Below the pieces are notes generated by a model. The model was not told the origin of the DNA. It made no database searches and saw nothing but the letters and a program-made list of their open reading frames with translations. The translations under genes were made by a program, and so were the position numbers. A DNA stretch of 64,000 bases from Klebsiella quasivariicola. Its GTDB lineage: Bacteria > Pseudomonadota > Gammaproteobacteria > Enterobacterales > Enterobacteriaceae. Below are positions 45,159 to 53,541 of this stretch, piece after piece. The stretch's first letter is position 1, and the number at the start of each line of letters is the position of its first letter. The DNA lies in the NCBI RefSeq assembly GCF_002269255.1, contig NZ_CP022824.1:1-64000 (forward strand), given 5' to 3'.

Positions 45159-45704
45159 ATGAGTGATGTAACGGCATTCAACAACTGCATGAGCGTGTTC
45201 TGGCAACAGCATGAAGCAGAGCTCTCCCGTTTTCTGGCATCAAGGACAGGCGATCGGGAGCAGGCAGCCGATCTGCTTCAGGAAGTCTTCCTGCGCGCCC
45301 GGGCCTGTGCAGACCGCTTCTGTGAAATGGAGAACCCGCGGGCCTGGCTGTACCGGACGGCGAGGAATCTGCTGACGGATGAGTACCGTGCCGCCAGAGA
45401 CGTCGTGGTGCTGGAAGACGAGATCCCGCTGCCTGACGCCTTCCATGAGGCGGTTTCAACGCTGGAGATTTGCCTGCCTGAAACCCTGCAGGCCTTACCT
45501 GACGAGGAAAGATGGCTGATAGAAGAGGCCGATCTGAACCGGCGTCCCCAGCAGCGCCTGGCCGACGAGCTGGGGATCACGCTGACGGCGTTTAAGTCGC
45601 GCCTGCTTCGCGCCCGGAAACATCTGAAGAAGACGATGACGGAACTCTGCCAGGTGGAAGTGGATGATGCGTCTTCCGTCTGCTGCCATAAAAAAATGGA
45701 TTAA
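45159..45704 (+). CDS. ECF-like sigma-70 family factor in the ars operon
   Basis: A 181-residue sigma factor with region 2 (about 15-85: QAADLLQEVFLRA and AWLYRTARNLLTDEYRA) and region 4 (about 110-160: PQQRLADELGITLTAFKSRLLRARKHLKK). It has the two-domain layout of extracytoplasmic-function factors. Several cysteines are present (RACADRFCEM and a C-terminal SSVCCHKKMD). It starts 8 bp after arsH and precedes arsD by 75 bp, so it is a member of the ars operon. No anti-sigma gene is adjacent. Its targets are unknown. The C-terminal CCH could sense As(III), which is inference. Confidence 0.85.
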   Translation: MSDVTAFNNCMSVFWQQHEAELSRFLASRTGDREQAADLLQEVFLRARACADRFCEMENPRAWLYRTARNLLTDEYRAARDVVVLEDEIPLPDAFHEAVSTLEICLPETLQALPDEERWLIEEADLNRRPQQRLADELGITLTAFKSRLLRARKHLKKTMTELCQVEVDDASSVCCHKKMD

Positions 45705-45779
45705 CCGCGCATCTTTTTCCCGCCTCACTCGTTTACCTCAGTGTAAAGCCCCATCATTCAACACTGAGGTAAACAGTCC

Positions 45780-46142
45780 ATGTCAAAAATTGAGATCTTT
45801 GAAGCCGCAGGCTGCTGTGCGACCAGCAGCGTCGTGGTCAGCGATGAAGCCGTCAAATGGAACGCCAGCGCCGAATGGGCGAAAAAGCATGGTGTGAATA
45901 TTCAGCGTTACAGCCTGGCAAAGAACCCGCAGCAGTTCCTGAATACGCCCGTCATCAGGGCCTTCCTGAACACGTCAGGAATGGAGTCCCTTCCCGCTAC
46001 CCTGCTTGACGGCCAGCTGGTGATGGCGGGCAAGCTCCCGTCCCGGGAAGATATCGCCCGCTGGGCCGGTATTTCCCTCACGCAGGACTGGAATGAAGAC
46101 AGCACGCAGCCGCGCTGCTGCAGCATTCCCCGTATGCCTTAA
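45780..46142 (+). CDS. arsD: ArsD, arsenite metallochaperone (atypical, two of three key cysteines)
   Basis: A 120-residue thioredoxin-fold protein of the ArsD family, which delivers As(III) to ArsA. Cys12-Cys13 are present in EAAGCCATSS, but position 18, where a third essential Cys is expected, is Val. A vicinal pair CC lies near the C-terminus (QPRCCSIP). The missing Cys18 and the frameshift in the adjacent arsA suggest this chaperone-ATPase pair no longer works fully. Confidence 0.9.
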   Translation: MSKIEIFEAAGCCATSSVVVSDEAVKWNASAEWAKKHGVNIQRYSLAKNPQQFLNTPVIRAFLNTSGMESLPATLLDGQLVMAGKLPSREDIARWAGISLTQDWNEDSTQPRCCSIPRMP

Positions 46143-46160
46143 TCCCGGAGGAGCTCAACA

Positions 46161-47917
46161 ATGACGATGCCATTTTTACAGAATATCCCCCCGTTTATCT
46201 TCTTCACCGGCAAAGGCGGCGTGGGGAAAACCTCTCTGGCCTGCGCGACGGCGGTATGGCTGGCTGACCAGGGCCGGAGAACGCTTCTGGTCAGTACCGA
46301 TCCGGCCTCCAATGTCGGTCAGGTCTTCAGCCAGACTGTGGGCCACCGGATCACTGGTATCCGCACCGTGGAAAACCTTGCGGCAATGGAAGTTGACCCG
46401 ATGGCGGCCGCGCAGGCTTACCGCGATCGCGTGCTCGATCCTGTTCGTGAACTGATGCCTGCCGATGTCATCAGCAACATTGAAGAACAGCTTTCCGGTT
46501 CATGTACCACGGAGATCGCGGCGTTTGATGAATTTACCGCGCTGCTGACCAGTCATGAACTGCGCGAAAAATATGATCATATCGTCTTTGATACTGCACC
46601 AACCGGACACACCATCCGTATGCTTGAGCTGCCGGGCGCCTGGAGCGGGTACCTCGATGCACATCCTGATGCTGCGGCGAACCTCGGCCCTCTGGTGGGG
46701 CTGGAGAAACAACAGGACCAGTACGCTGACGCAGTGAAAGCCCTCTCTGATACGGCACTCACGCGACTGGTTCTGGTTGCCCGCGCACAGGCGTCGACCC
46801 TGAAAGAGGTCTCCCATACCCACGAGGAGCTGTCGGCTATCGGTCTGCAGCATCAGCACCTTGCCATCAATGGCGTGCTGCCTCCCTTTGCCGGTGAACA
46901 GGATCCGCTGGCGCACAGTATTCTGGCGCGGGAGGAACGGGCCTTACGGGCCATGCCTGAAAACCTCGCGCATCTTCCCCGGTCGATGCTGTATCTGAAG
47001 CCTTTTAATCTGGTTGGTCTGGAAGCCCTGAGGGCGCTGTTTACAGAGAGCACACTTGTTCTGCCGGATCCGGGAGCCACGCTCACGACGGTCGATTTAC
47101 CGGAGCTTGCCTCCCTGGTGGAGGACCTCAGCCGAGCGGGAAAAGGGCTGGTCATGACGATGGGAAAAGGGGGCGTGGGGAAAACCACGGTGGCGGCTGC
47201 GGTCGCGGTCTCGCTGGCCAGACGCGGTCATAAAGTCCACCTGACCACCTCCGATCCGGCAGCCACCTGTCTTACACACTGGATGGCTCGCTGCCAGGCC
47301 TTCAGGTCAGCCGTATCGATCCAAAAGCAGAGACTGAGCGCTATCGTCGCTTTGTGCTGGAAAATCAGGGAAAAGGTCTGGATGAAGAGGGACTGGCGGT
47401 ACTGGAGGAAGATCTCCGTTCCCCCTGCACCGAAGAGATTGCCGTGTTTCAGGCATTCTCCCGGATCATCAAAGAGGCCAACGACCATTTTGTCATTATA
47501 GACACTGCGCCCACCGGGCATACGCTGCTGTTGCTGGATGCAACCGGGGCCTATCACCGGGAAATGGTGCGCCAGATGGGGCAGGCTCACGATCACGTGA
47601 TAACGCCAATGATGCAGCTGCAGGATCCGGAGAAGACCAGAGTCATTATCGTGACGCTTGCCGAAACCACGCCGGTACTGGAAGCGGCCGGGCTGCAGCA
47701 GGACTTACGCCGGGCCGGGATTGAACCCTGGGCGTGGGTCATCAATAACAGCCTCGCGGCCGCGAAGCCGTCCTCCCCGTTCCTGGTCACCCGTGCCCGT
47801 CGCGAACTGCCGCTGATCGACGACGTTGCCGGGCATTATGCACAGCGCATTGCCCTGACGCCACTGCTGAAGGACGACCCGGTAGGCGTGGACCTGCTGG
47901 CTGAAATGGCGGGCTGA
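46161..47917 (+). pseudogene. arsA: arsA, arsenite-pump ATPase, frameshifted
   Basis: The gene encodes the two-domain ArsA ATPase. The first P-loop is GKGGVGKTS, near residue 15, with the signal segment CTTEIAAFDEF. The second P-loop, GKGGVGKTT, lies near residue 335. The frame is lost at about 47263: reading SDPAA then TCLTHW where the intact copy has SDPAAHLSTTL. One missing C restores the remaining 218 residues (HLSYTLDGSL onward), which continue intact in the next frame, including FVIIDTAPTGHTLLLLDATG, to 47917. Unless this is a sequencing error, the second nucleotide site is destroyed. Confidence 0.88.
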
Positions 47918-48038
47918 CAGGTGGGGCGACGCCCTACCTCCACTTAAAACATTTCCTTATACAGGTCATAAGATGAAGCGCTTAATCTGCCGTCGCGAAT
48001 TCCGGTAGTGTGTCAGTCAACGTCACAGGAGTCATACA

Positions 48039-48575
48039 ATGCACATTATCAATGCTGAAGAGCAGCACATTCCCGCCATACGGCGCATTTACGCCCATCA
48101 TGTCCTGCACGGCACAGGCAGCTTCGAGACGGAACCCCCGGACACGCAGGAAATGCTTGCCCGGGTGAAAAATGTTCAGTCACGTGGATTTCCCTGGTAT
48201 ATCGCCCTGCAGGGGGAGACGGTCATCGGCTACTGTTATCTCTCCCGCTACCGCGAACGCCATGCCTACCGGTTTACGGTTGAAAATTCGGTGTACATCG
48301 ATCCGGCTTATCAGCGGCAGGGGGGCGGAAAAGCCTTACTCGATCATGCCTTAACATGGGCCCGGTCTCAGGGATACCGCCAGATGATAGCGGTTGTGGG
48401 GGACAGTGCGAACGTCGCGTCTGTAGCGCTGCATCTTCGCGCCGGATTTACTGAAATCGGCACGCTGAAGGACATCGGTTTCAAGCATGGCCGCTGGCTG
48501 GACACGGTGTTGCTGCAGCGTCAGCTGGGAAAAGGGAGCTGTACGCTGCCGGACAGTCCGGTACCCGGACGCTGA
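48039..48575 (+). CDS. ArsN-like GNAT acetyltransferase (second copy)
   Basis: A 178-residue GNAT acetyltransferase of the phosphinothricin type. AcCoA-binding loop YIDPAYQRQGGGKALLDHAL and C-terminal NVASVALHLRAGFTEIGTLKDIGFKHGRWLDTVLLQR are clear family marks. It is only moderately similar to the product at 43288. It is the last gene of the plus-strand ars cluster, about 120 bp after arsA. Confidence 0.85.
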   Translation: MHIINAEEQHIPAIRRIYAHHVLHGTGSFETEPPDTQEMLARVKNVQSRGFPWYIALQGETVIGYCYLSRYRERHAYRFTVENSVYIDPAYQRQGGGKALLDHALTWARSQGYRQMIAVVGDSANVASVALHLRAGFTEIGTLKDIGFKHGRWLDTVLLQRQLGKGSCTLPDSPVPGR

Positions 48576-48582
48576 GGCAGGA

Positions 48583-48606
48583 GAAAGGGGGCATCGCCCC
48601 CTTTCG
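48583..48606. terminator. Terminator between the two ars clusters
   Basis: GAAAGGGGGC pairs with GCCCCCTTTC over three bases. It sits between the convergent acetyltransferase and arsC genes and can serve both. Confidence 0.8.
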
Positions 48607-48607
48607 G

Positions 48608-49033
48608 TTATTTCAGCCGTTTCCCTGCCTCATCTACTACTTTCTCGCCGTCTTCCTTAGCAAATGCGCCTTTTTGCGCATCCGGAAGAATATCCAGTAC
48701 CACTTCGGAAGGGCGGCACAGACGCGTTCCCAACGGTGTCACCACAATCGGACGGTTAATCAGGATCGGATGCTGAAGCATAAAATCGATTAACTGATCG
48801 TCAGTAAACTTATCTTCCTCAAGCCCCAGTTCTTCATAAGGCTCGACGTTTTTGCGCAGCAAAGCCCGGACTGAAATGCCCATATCTGCAATGAGTTTGA
48901 CCAGCTCATCGCGTGACGGTGGATTTTCAAGGTAATGAATAACGGTCGGTTCATTACCACTGTTGCGGATCATCTCCAGCGTATTACGCGACGTGCCGCA
49001 GGCCGGGTTGTGATAAATGGTGATGTTGCTCAT
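48608..49033 (-). CDS. arsC: ArsC, glutaredoxin-dependent arsenate reductase
   Basis: A 141-residue reductase of the R773 type that turns As(V) into As(III) with glutathione and glutaredoxin. The catalytic Cys12 lies in HNPACGTSRNTL, and the conserved Arg residues are present (NRPIVVTPLGTRLCRP). Last gene of the minus-strand arsRDABC unit, 12 bp after arsB. Confidence 0.96.
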   Translation of the reverse strand: MSNITIYHNPACGTSRNTLEMIRNSGNEPTVIHYLENPPSRDELVKLIADMGISVRALLRKNVEPYEELGLEEDKFTDDQLIDFMLQHPILINRPIVVTPLGTRLCRPSEVVLDILPDAQKGAFAKEDGEKVVDEAGKRLK

Positions 49034-49045
49034 ATCAGTATCTCA

Positions 49046-50335
49046 TTACAAAGTGAAAGAGAGACGTAGCGCCAGCGCTGCCAGCGTTACAAACAGCACA
49101 GGCAGAGTCATGACGATCCCGGTGCGGAAATAGTATCCCCAGGTGATGGTCATATTCTTCTGTGAAAGGACATGCAGCCAGAGCAGCGTTGCCAGGCTAC
49201 CAATAGGTGTAATTTTAGGTCCCAGATCGCAGCCAATCACGTTGGCGTAGATCATCGCTTCTTTGATAACGCCTGTTGCGGTGCTTCCATCGATAGAAAG
49301 AGCGCCAACCAGCACGGTAGGCATGTTGTTCATGATGGAAGACAGGAAAGCCGTCAGGAAGCCAGTACCCAGCGTTGCAGCCCAGAGTCCTTTATCCGCA
49401 AGTACATTCAGCACACCTGAAAGGTATTCGGTTAGCCCGGCGTTGCGCAGACCGTAGACCACCAGGTACATCCCCAATGAGAAGATGACGATCTGCCATG
49501 GCGCACCGCGCAGCACTTTGCCAGTTTTAATGGCATGGCCTCGTTTAGCTACTGCAAACAGGATCACAGCTCCAACAGCCGCAATCGCGCTAACGGGAAT
49601 ACCAAGCGGCTCAAGGACAAAGAACCCAACCAGCAGAAGTATTAAAACTATCCAGCCGGTTCTGAAGGTTGCCAGATCTTTAATCGCTTTTGCCGGTGCT
49701 TTCAGAAGAGCCAGGTCGTAAGTCGGTGGGATATCCTTGCGGAAGAACAAATGCAGCATAACCAACGTGGCAACAATGGCTGCAATATCCACCGGCACCA
49801 TTACCGACGCATACTCGGTGAAGCCCAGTCCAAAGAAGTCTGCAGAAACGATGTTAACCAGGTTGGACACGATAAGCGGCAGGCTGGCTGTATCGGCAAT
49901 AAACCCGGCAGCCATGACGAATGCCAGTGTCGTGCCTTTGCTGAACCCTAATGCCAGCAGCATGGCGATGACTATCGGCGTCAGAATAAGTGCCGCACCA
50001 TCGTTGGCAAACAGTGCCGCCACCGCTGCACCAAGCAGAACGATATACGTAAAGAGCAAACGGCCACGACCGTTACCCCAGCGCGAAACATGCAATGCCG
50101 CCCATTCGAAAAAGCCGGACTCATCAAGCAGCAGGCTGATAATAATCACGGCAATAAAGGTCGCCGTCGCGTTCCAGACGATATTCCACACCACCGGAAT
50201 ATCGCCCACATGCACAACGCCAGATATCAGAGCCAGTCCCGCGCCCAGCATTGCACTCCAGCCGATCCCTAATCCCTTTGGTTGCCAGATAACCAAAACA
50301 ATGGTCAGGACAAAAATAGCGCCTGCCAGTAACAT
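49046..50335 (-). CDS. arsB: ArsB, arsenite efflux permease
   Basis: A 429-residue inner-membrane pump with about 12 spans (start LLAGAIFVLTIVLVIW) and the family segments FANDGAALILTPIVIAML, TASLPLIVSNLVN and GCDLGPKITPIGSLATLLWLH. It exports As(III)/Sb(III) alone or with ArsA. It lies 47 bp downstream of arsA. Confidence 0.96.
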   Translation of the reverse strand: MLLAGAIFVLTIVLVIWQPKGLGIGWSAMLGAGLALISGVVHVGDIPVVWNIVWNATATFIAVIIISLLLDESGFFEWAALHVSRWGNGRGRLLFTYIVLLGAAVAALFANDGAALILTPIVIAMLLALGFSKGTTLAFVMAAGFIADTASLPLIVSNLVNIVSADFFGLGFTEYASVMVPVDIAAIVATLVMLHLFFRKDIPPTYDLALLKAPAKAIKDLATFRTGWIVLILLLVGFFVLEPLGIPVSAIAAVGAVILFAVAKRGHAIKTGKVLRGAPWQIVIFSLGMYLVVYGLRNAGLTEYLSGVLNVLADKGLWAATLGTGFLTAFLSSIMNNMPTVLVGALSIDGSTATGVIKEAMIYANVIGCDLGPKITPIGSLATLLWLHVLSQKNMTITWGYYFRTGIVMTLPVLFVTLAALALRLSFTL

Positions 50336-50382
50336 AAAACCTCCTGACAGGGCGACTTTGTCGCCCTGTAGATGTCAAAAAA

Positions 50383-52134
50383 TTAACTCATCAACTCTCT
50401 GAGCTTTTCAATACCGGCGGGCTCTGACGCCAGCACCGGAACAAGCGCTATACGGTCAGCATGCTGATTCTTAACAGCCTCAATCTGAGGCAGTTCCTGT
50501 TGAGCACGCTGACAAAGCAACGGAGAACGCGTATCCGCAATGGAAAGGCTGTTATTGATAATCCAGCCCCACGGATGAATCCCCGCTCTTTCAAGGTCAG
50601 CCTGCAGGTTTGCCGCTTCCAGCACCGGTGTGGTTTCAGGAAGCGTAACCAGCAGAACTTTGGTTCTATCCGGGTCCTGAAGCTGCATCATGGGGGTAGT
50701 AAAATGACCTTTACTCCCCATTTTTTTGGCAATCTCTCGGTGATAAGCCCCGGTCGCATCCAGCAACAGCAGCGTGTGTCCGGTAGGGGCGGTATCCATG
50801 ACAACAAAGCGCTTACCCGCTTCACGAATCACACGGGAGAAGGCCTGAAACACGGCAATTTCTTCAGTACAGGGAGAGCGTAAATCCTCTTCCAGTAACC
50901 GTTTCCCTGCTTCGTCCAGATCTCTTCCCTTCGTCTCAAGAACATGCTGGCGATAGCGTTCGGTTTCATCGTGAGGGTTGATGCGGCTGACCTGCAGGTT
51001 TTTGAGGCTGCCGTTCAGCGTTGTACTCAGGTGCGCAGCAGGATCAGAGGTCGTGAGATGCACGTCAAATCCCATGTCGGCCAGCCTGACGGCGATGGCG
51101 GCAGCCATCGTGGTTTTCCCTACACCACCTTTGCCCATCAGCATAATCAGGCCGTGTTCACTGCGAGCGATATCATCGACCAGGCCAGAGAGTGATAAGT
51201 TTTCAGGCGTGTACAGGATGTTCGTTACCGGGAGCGGTAATGCCTCAGAACGGGTAGCCAGCAGTCCCTTCAATGCTGAAACACCAACCATATTGACTGG
51301 CTGGAGTAACAGGGTATCTGTCGGTAGCTCAGATAAACCGGCAGGAAGATTTGCCAGTGCCTCCTGCTCACGTTGCCATATCGCCGCGGCCAGGGCGTCA
51401 TGTTCAGCTTCGGCTTCAGGCAGCACACCATTAATCACCAGATATTGATTTTTCAGGCCAATCTCAGCCAGTTCCTCATGAGTGCGGGCGACTTCCTGCA
51501 GCGTAGAATTTTGCAGTCGTGCAACCAGAACCAAGCGGGTACGTTCAGGGTCGGATAACGCCTCTACCGCATGAGCATACTGCTCACGCTGCTTTTCCAG
51601 CCCGGCCATCGGGCCAAGACAGGAGGCACCATCTGGATTGCTTTCAATAAAGCTACTCCAGGCACCAGGAAGCTGGAGAAGGCGAATCGTGTGGCCCGTC
51701 GGCGCGGTATCAAAAATGATGTGATCGAAACGGGTCAGCAGGGAAGCGTCTGTCAATAAGCCGGTGAACTCATCAAACGCCGCAATCTCAGTGGTGCAGG
51801 CTCCTGAAAGCTGCTCGCTGATACTGTTAACAACGTCATCAGGCAGAAGACCTTTGATAGGATCAACGATTCTGGCCCGATATTGCCGGGCGGCTTCCTG
51901 CGGGTCAATCTCCAGAGCAGAAAGCCCAGGAACTGCTGTCACAGGGCGAATCGTGTTACCGATAGCCAGATCGAATACCTGACCGACATTGGAGGCCGGG
52001 TCGGTACTGACCAGCAAAACCCGCTTACCCTGTTCGGCAAGGTGGATAGCCGTCGCGCAGGAAATGGAAGTTTTTCCTACACCACCCTTGCCAGTAAAAA
52101 ACAGGTAAGGCGGGATATTCTGTAATAATTTCAT
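50383..52134 (-). CDS. arsA: ArsA, arsenite-stimulated ATPase (intact copy)
   Basis: The 583-residue ATPase drives ArsB. Two nucleotide-binding halves: the first P-loop GKGGVGKTS near residue 15, the second GKGGVGKTT near residue 334. The arsenic-binding cysteines are in GACTTEIAAF and RSPCTEEIAVF. The signal DTAPTGHT appears twice. ATG 52134 gives the R773 length; earlier frame ATGs overlap arsD. Confidence 0.95.
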   Translation of the reverse strand: MKLLQNIPPYLFFTGKGGVGKTSISCATAIHLAEQGKRVLLVSTDPASNVGQVFDLAIGNTIRPVTAVPGLSALEIDPQEAARQYRARIVDPIKGLLPDDVVNSISEQLSGACTTEIAAFDEFTGLLTDASLLTRFDHIIFDTAPTGHTIRLLQLPGAWSSFIESNPDGASCLGPMAGLEKQREQYAHAVEALSDPERTRLVLVARLQNSTLQEVARTHEELAEIGLKNQYLVINGVLPEAEAEHDALAAAIWQREQEALANLPAGLSELPTDTLLLQPVNMVGVSALKGLLATRSEALPLPVTNILYTPENLSLSGLVDDIARSEHGLIMLMGKGGVGKTTMAAAIAVRLADMGFDVHLTTSDPAAHLSTTLNGSLKNLQVSRINPHDETERYRQHVLETKGRDLDEAGKRLLEEDLRSPCTEEIAVFQAFSRVIREAGKRFVVMDTAPTGHTLLLLDATGAYHREIAKKMGSKGHFTTPMMQLQDPDRTKVLLVTLPETTPVLEAANLQADLERAGIHPWGWIINNSLSIADTRSPLLCQRAQQELPQIEAVKNQHADRIALVPVLASEPAGIEKLRELMS

Positions 52135-52151
52135 ATGTCCTCCTGACATAT

Positions 52152-52514
52152 TCAGCAACAGGAAGTATTACCACCACAGCAACTGGTGGGAGCTAACCCT
52201 ACCTTCTCCAGCGGAATACCGAACCAGCGAGCCAGCTCAGCGCGTTTTGGGTATCGCCCAGCCATCACCGTTTCGCCGTCCAGCAACAGCAGCGGAAGCC
52301 CTTCTGCGCCGGATGCATCGAGGAAGGCTTTCGCTTTCTCATTGTGAACAAAGCTCATGGGCTGCTGCGCCAGGTTGTAACGTTCAACCTGTACGCCACG
52401 TCCTTTCAGCCACTGCATATCAGCAGAAAAATCAACCAGAACCTGATCGACATCTGAACCACATACACCGGTACTGCAGCACATTGCCGGGTCAAACACT
52501 GTTAACGTCTTCAT
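52152..52514 (-). CDS. arsD: ArsD, arsenite metallochaperone
   Basis: A 120-residue chaperone with all three functional cysteines (DPAMCCSTGVC, positions 12, 13 and 18) and the usual C-terminal pairs (SCCGGNTSCC). It hands As(III) to ArsA and is a weak repressor. ATG 52514 is chosen because it gives the standard length; the frame extends ten codons upstream. Confidence 0.94.
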   Translation of the reverse strand: MKTLTVFDPAMCCSTGVCGSDVDQVLVDFSADMQWLKGRGVQVERYNLAQQPMSFVHNEKAKAFLDASGAEGLPLLLLDGETVMAGRYPKRAELARWFGIPLEKVGLAPTSCCGGNTSCC

Positions 52515-52563
52515 TCTGAATACCTCATACATTCGAAAAAACACATATGTTCAGGCAAATTTT

Positions 52564-52914
52564 TTAGATGCAAACAGCCTTACCGCTACCAGAGCAGTTT
52601 GCCGATGCCAGCTTACGGGCGATGGCCTGTACGTCGTCCTGTTGGCTTAACCAGGCCTGCTCAATCACCTGAGCAGCCCAGGAAGGAATATGCGGGGATA
52701 AGCGATAATGAACCCATTTCCCCTGCTTGCGATCCAGCAATAGACCGCTTTCCCGGAGCATTGCCAGATGACGGGAGATCTTGGGCTGGGACTCATCCAG
52801 CGCCGTGCAGAAATCGCAGACGCACAGTTCTCCCAGCTCCCTGAGCAGCAGGACAATACCCAGACGGGTTTCATCGGACAGGTTTTTGAAAAGCTTAAGG
52901 GCTGTAAGGGGCAT
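52564..52914 (-). CDS. arsR: ArsR, arsenite-responsive repressor (E. coli type)
   Basis: A 116-residue repressor with the metal site in GELCVCDFCTALDE on the recognition helix, where As(III) binding to three Cys releases DNA. It opens MPLTALKLFKNLSDETR. ATG 52914 follows a good AGGAGG site. First gene of arsRDABC. Confidence 0.94.
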   Translation of the reverse strand: MPLTALKLFKNLSDETRLGIVLLLRELGELCVCDFCTALDESQPKISRHLAMLRESGLLLDRKQGKWVHYRLSPHIPSWAAQVIEQAWLSQQDDVQAIARKLASANCSGSGKAVCI

Positions 52915-52972
52915 TATTCCTCCTGTTCGGTTGCGTAAAGCATACGCCCGAAGACAAAAAAAACAACCATAT

Positions 52973-52988
52973 ATTCGGAAAATCGAAT
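52973..52988. promoter_or_regulatory. Candidate ArsR operator, minus-strand cluster
   Basis: ATTCG-GAAAAT-CGAAT is an inverted repeat about 60-75 bp before the arsR start. It differs from the candidate of the plus-strand cluster, which fits the two ArsR types being different. Confidence 0.55.
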
Positions 52989-53064
52989 GTGTGAAAGTGT
53001 CAGATGACGCTGTCACGCTGGTATACGTCCATTACTTTCCGGGGAAAATACATGTGTGTTACAG

Positions 53065-53092
53065 AGATCCGACTTAGCCAGAAATCGGATCT
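53065..53092. other. 8-bp inverted repeat (hairpin)
   Basis: AGATCCGA and TCGGATCT are perfect arms separated by 12 bp, between the ars promoter and the 9-bp repeat array. There is no T-run, so an operator or boundary element is as likely as a terminator. Confidence 0.4.
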
Positions 53093-53113
53093 GCGCGGCG
53101 GGAAACCGGTAAG

Positions 53114-53232
53114 TGATATGATAATTAAGTCACACTCACAAAATCATACTTGATATGATATTTATCATTAACCGCATAATAATATCTGATATGATGTTTA
53201 AATGATGAATAACAAATCATATATGATATGAT
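53114..53232 (+). repeat. Four TGATATGAT repeats spaced 36-37 bp apart
   Basis: The nine-base word TGATATGAT occurs at 53114, 53151, 53187 and 53224, giving intervals of 37, 36 and 37 bp. The second and fourth copies lie next to an inverted half (ATCATACTTGATATGAT and ATCATATATGATATGAT). The region is AT-rich and ends 39 bp before the start of the following gene. The spacing is about 3.5 helical turns. The pattern suggests a cooperative operator or a plasmid-maintenance site; no protein can be assigned. Confidence 0.75.
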
Positions 53233-53271
53233 TTATCTTCTTTAATCACATAATCAGACGGAGCGTGCAGG

Positions 53272-53541
53272 ATGGATGAGAAAGTATTCTTTCACCTGAG
53301 TTATGAAACCATGCTTGGCGACACGGAAGATTTTATTAACGCGTGTCTTGAACGGGCAAACCGTGCGGACTGCAATGATGCCGATGCGGAGATTGCCCGG
53401 GCACGCAGCGCGATCGAACTCTGGTACCACCTGGCGATGGCGGGCCGTGCCCCGGAAGACGTCGCCGACAGGGACCATCTGCGCCTCACCGGAATGCTCC
53501 TGCGCGCTCCCACAGCAGAACAACGTTCATGGCAGCAGTAA
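53272..53541 (+). CDS. Conserved hypothetical protein (89 aa), first of a plasmid backbone block
   Basis: Function unknown. The 89-residue product (MDEKVFFHLSYETM...) is predicted mainly helical and resembles the protein at 7784-8041. It begins 39 bp after the last TGATATGAT repeat with GGAG as ribosome binding site, and its end overlaps the start of the next gene by 13 bp. The two are therefore translated from one message. Confidence 0.7.
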   Translation: MDEKVFFHLSYETMLGDTEDFINACLERANRADCNDADAEIARARSAIELWYHLAMAGRAPEDVADRDHLRLTGMLLRAPTAEQRSWQQ

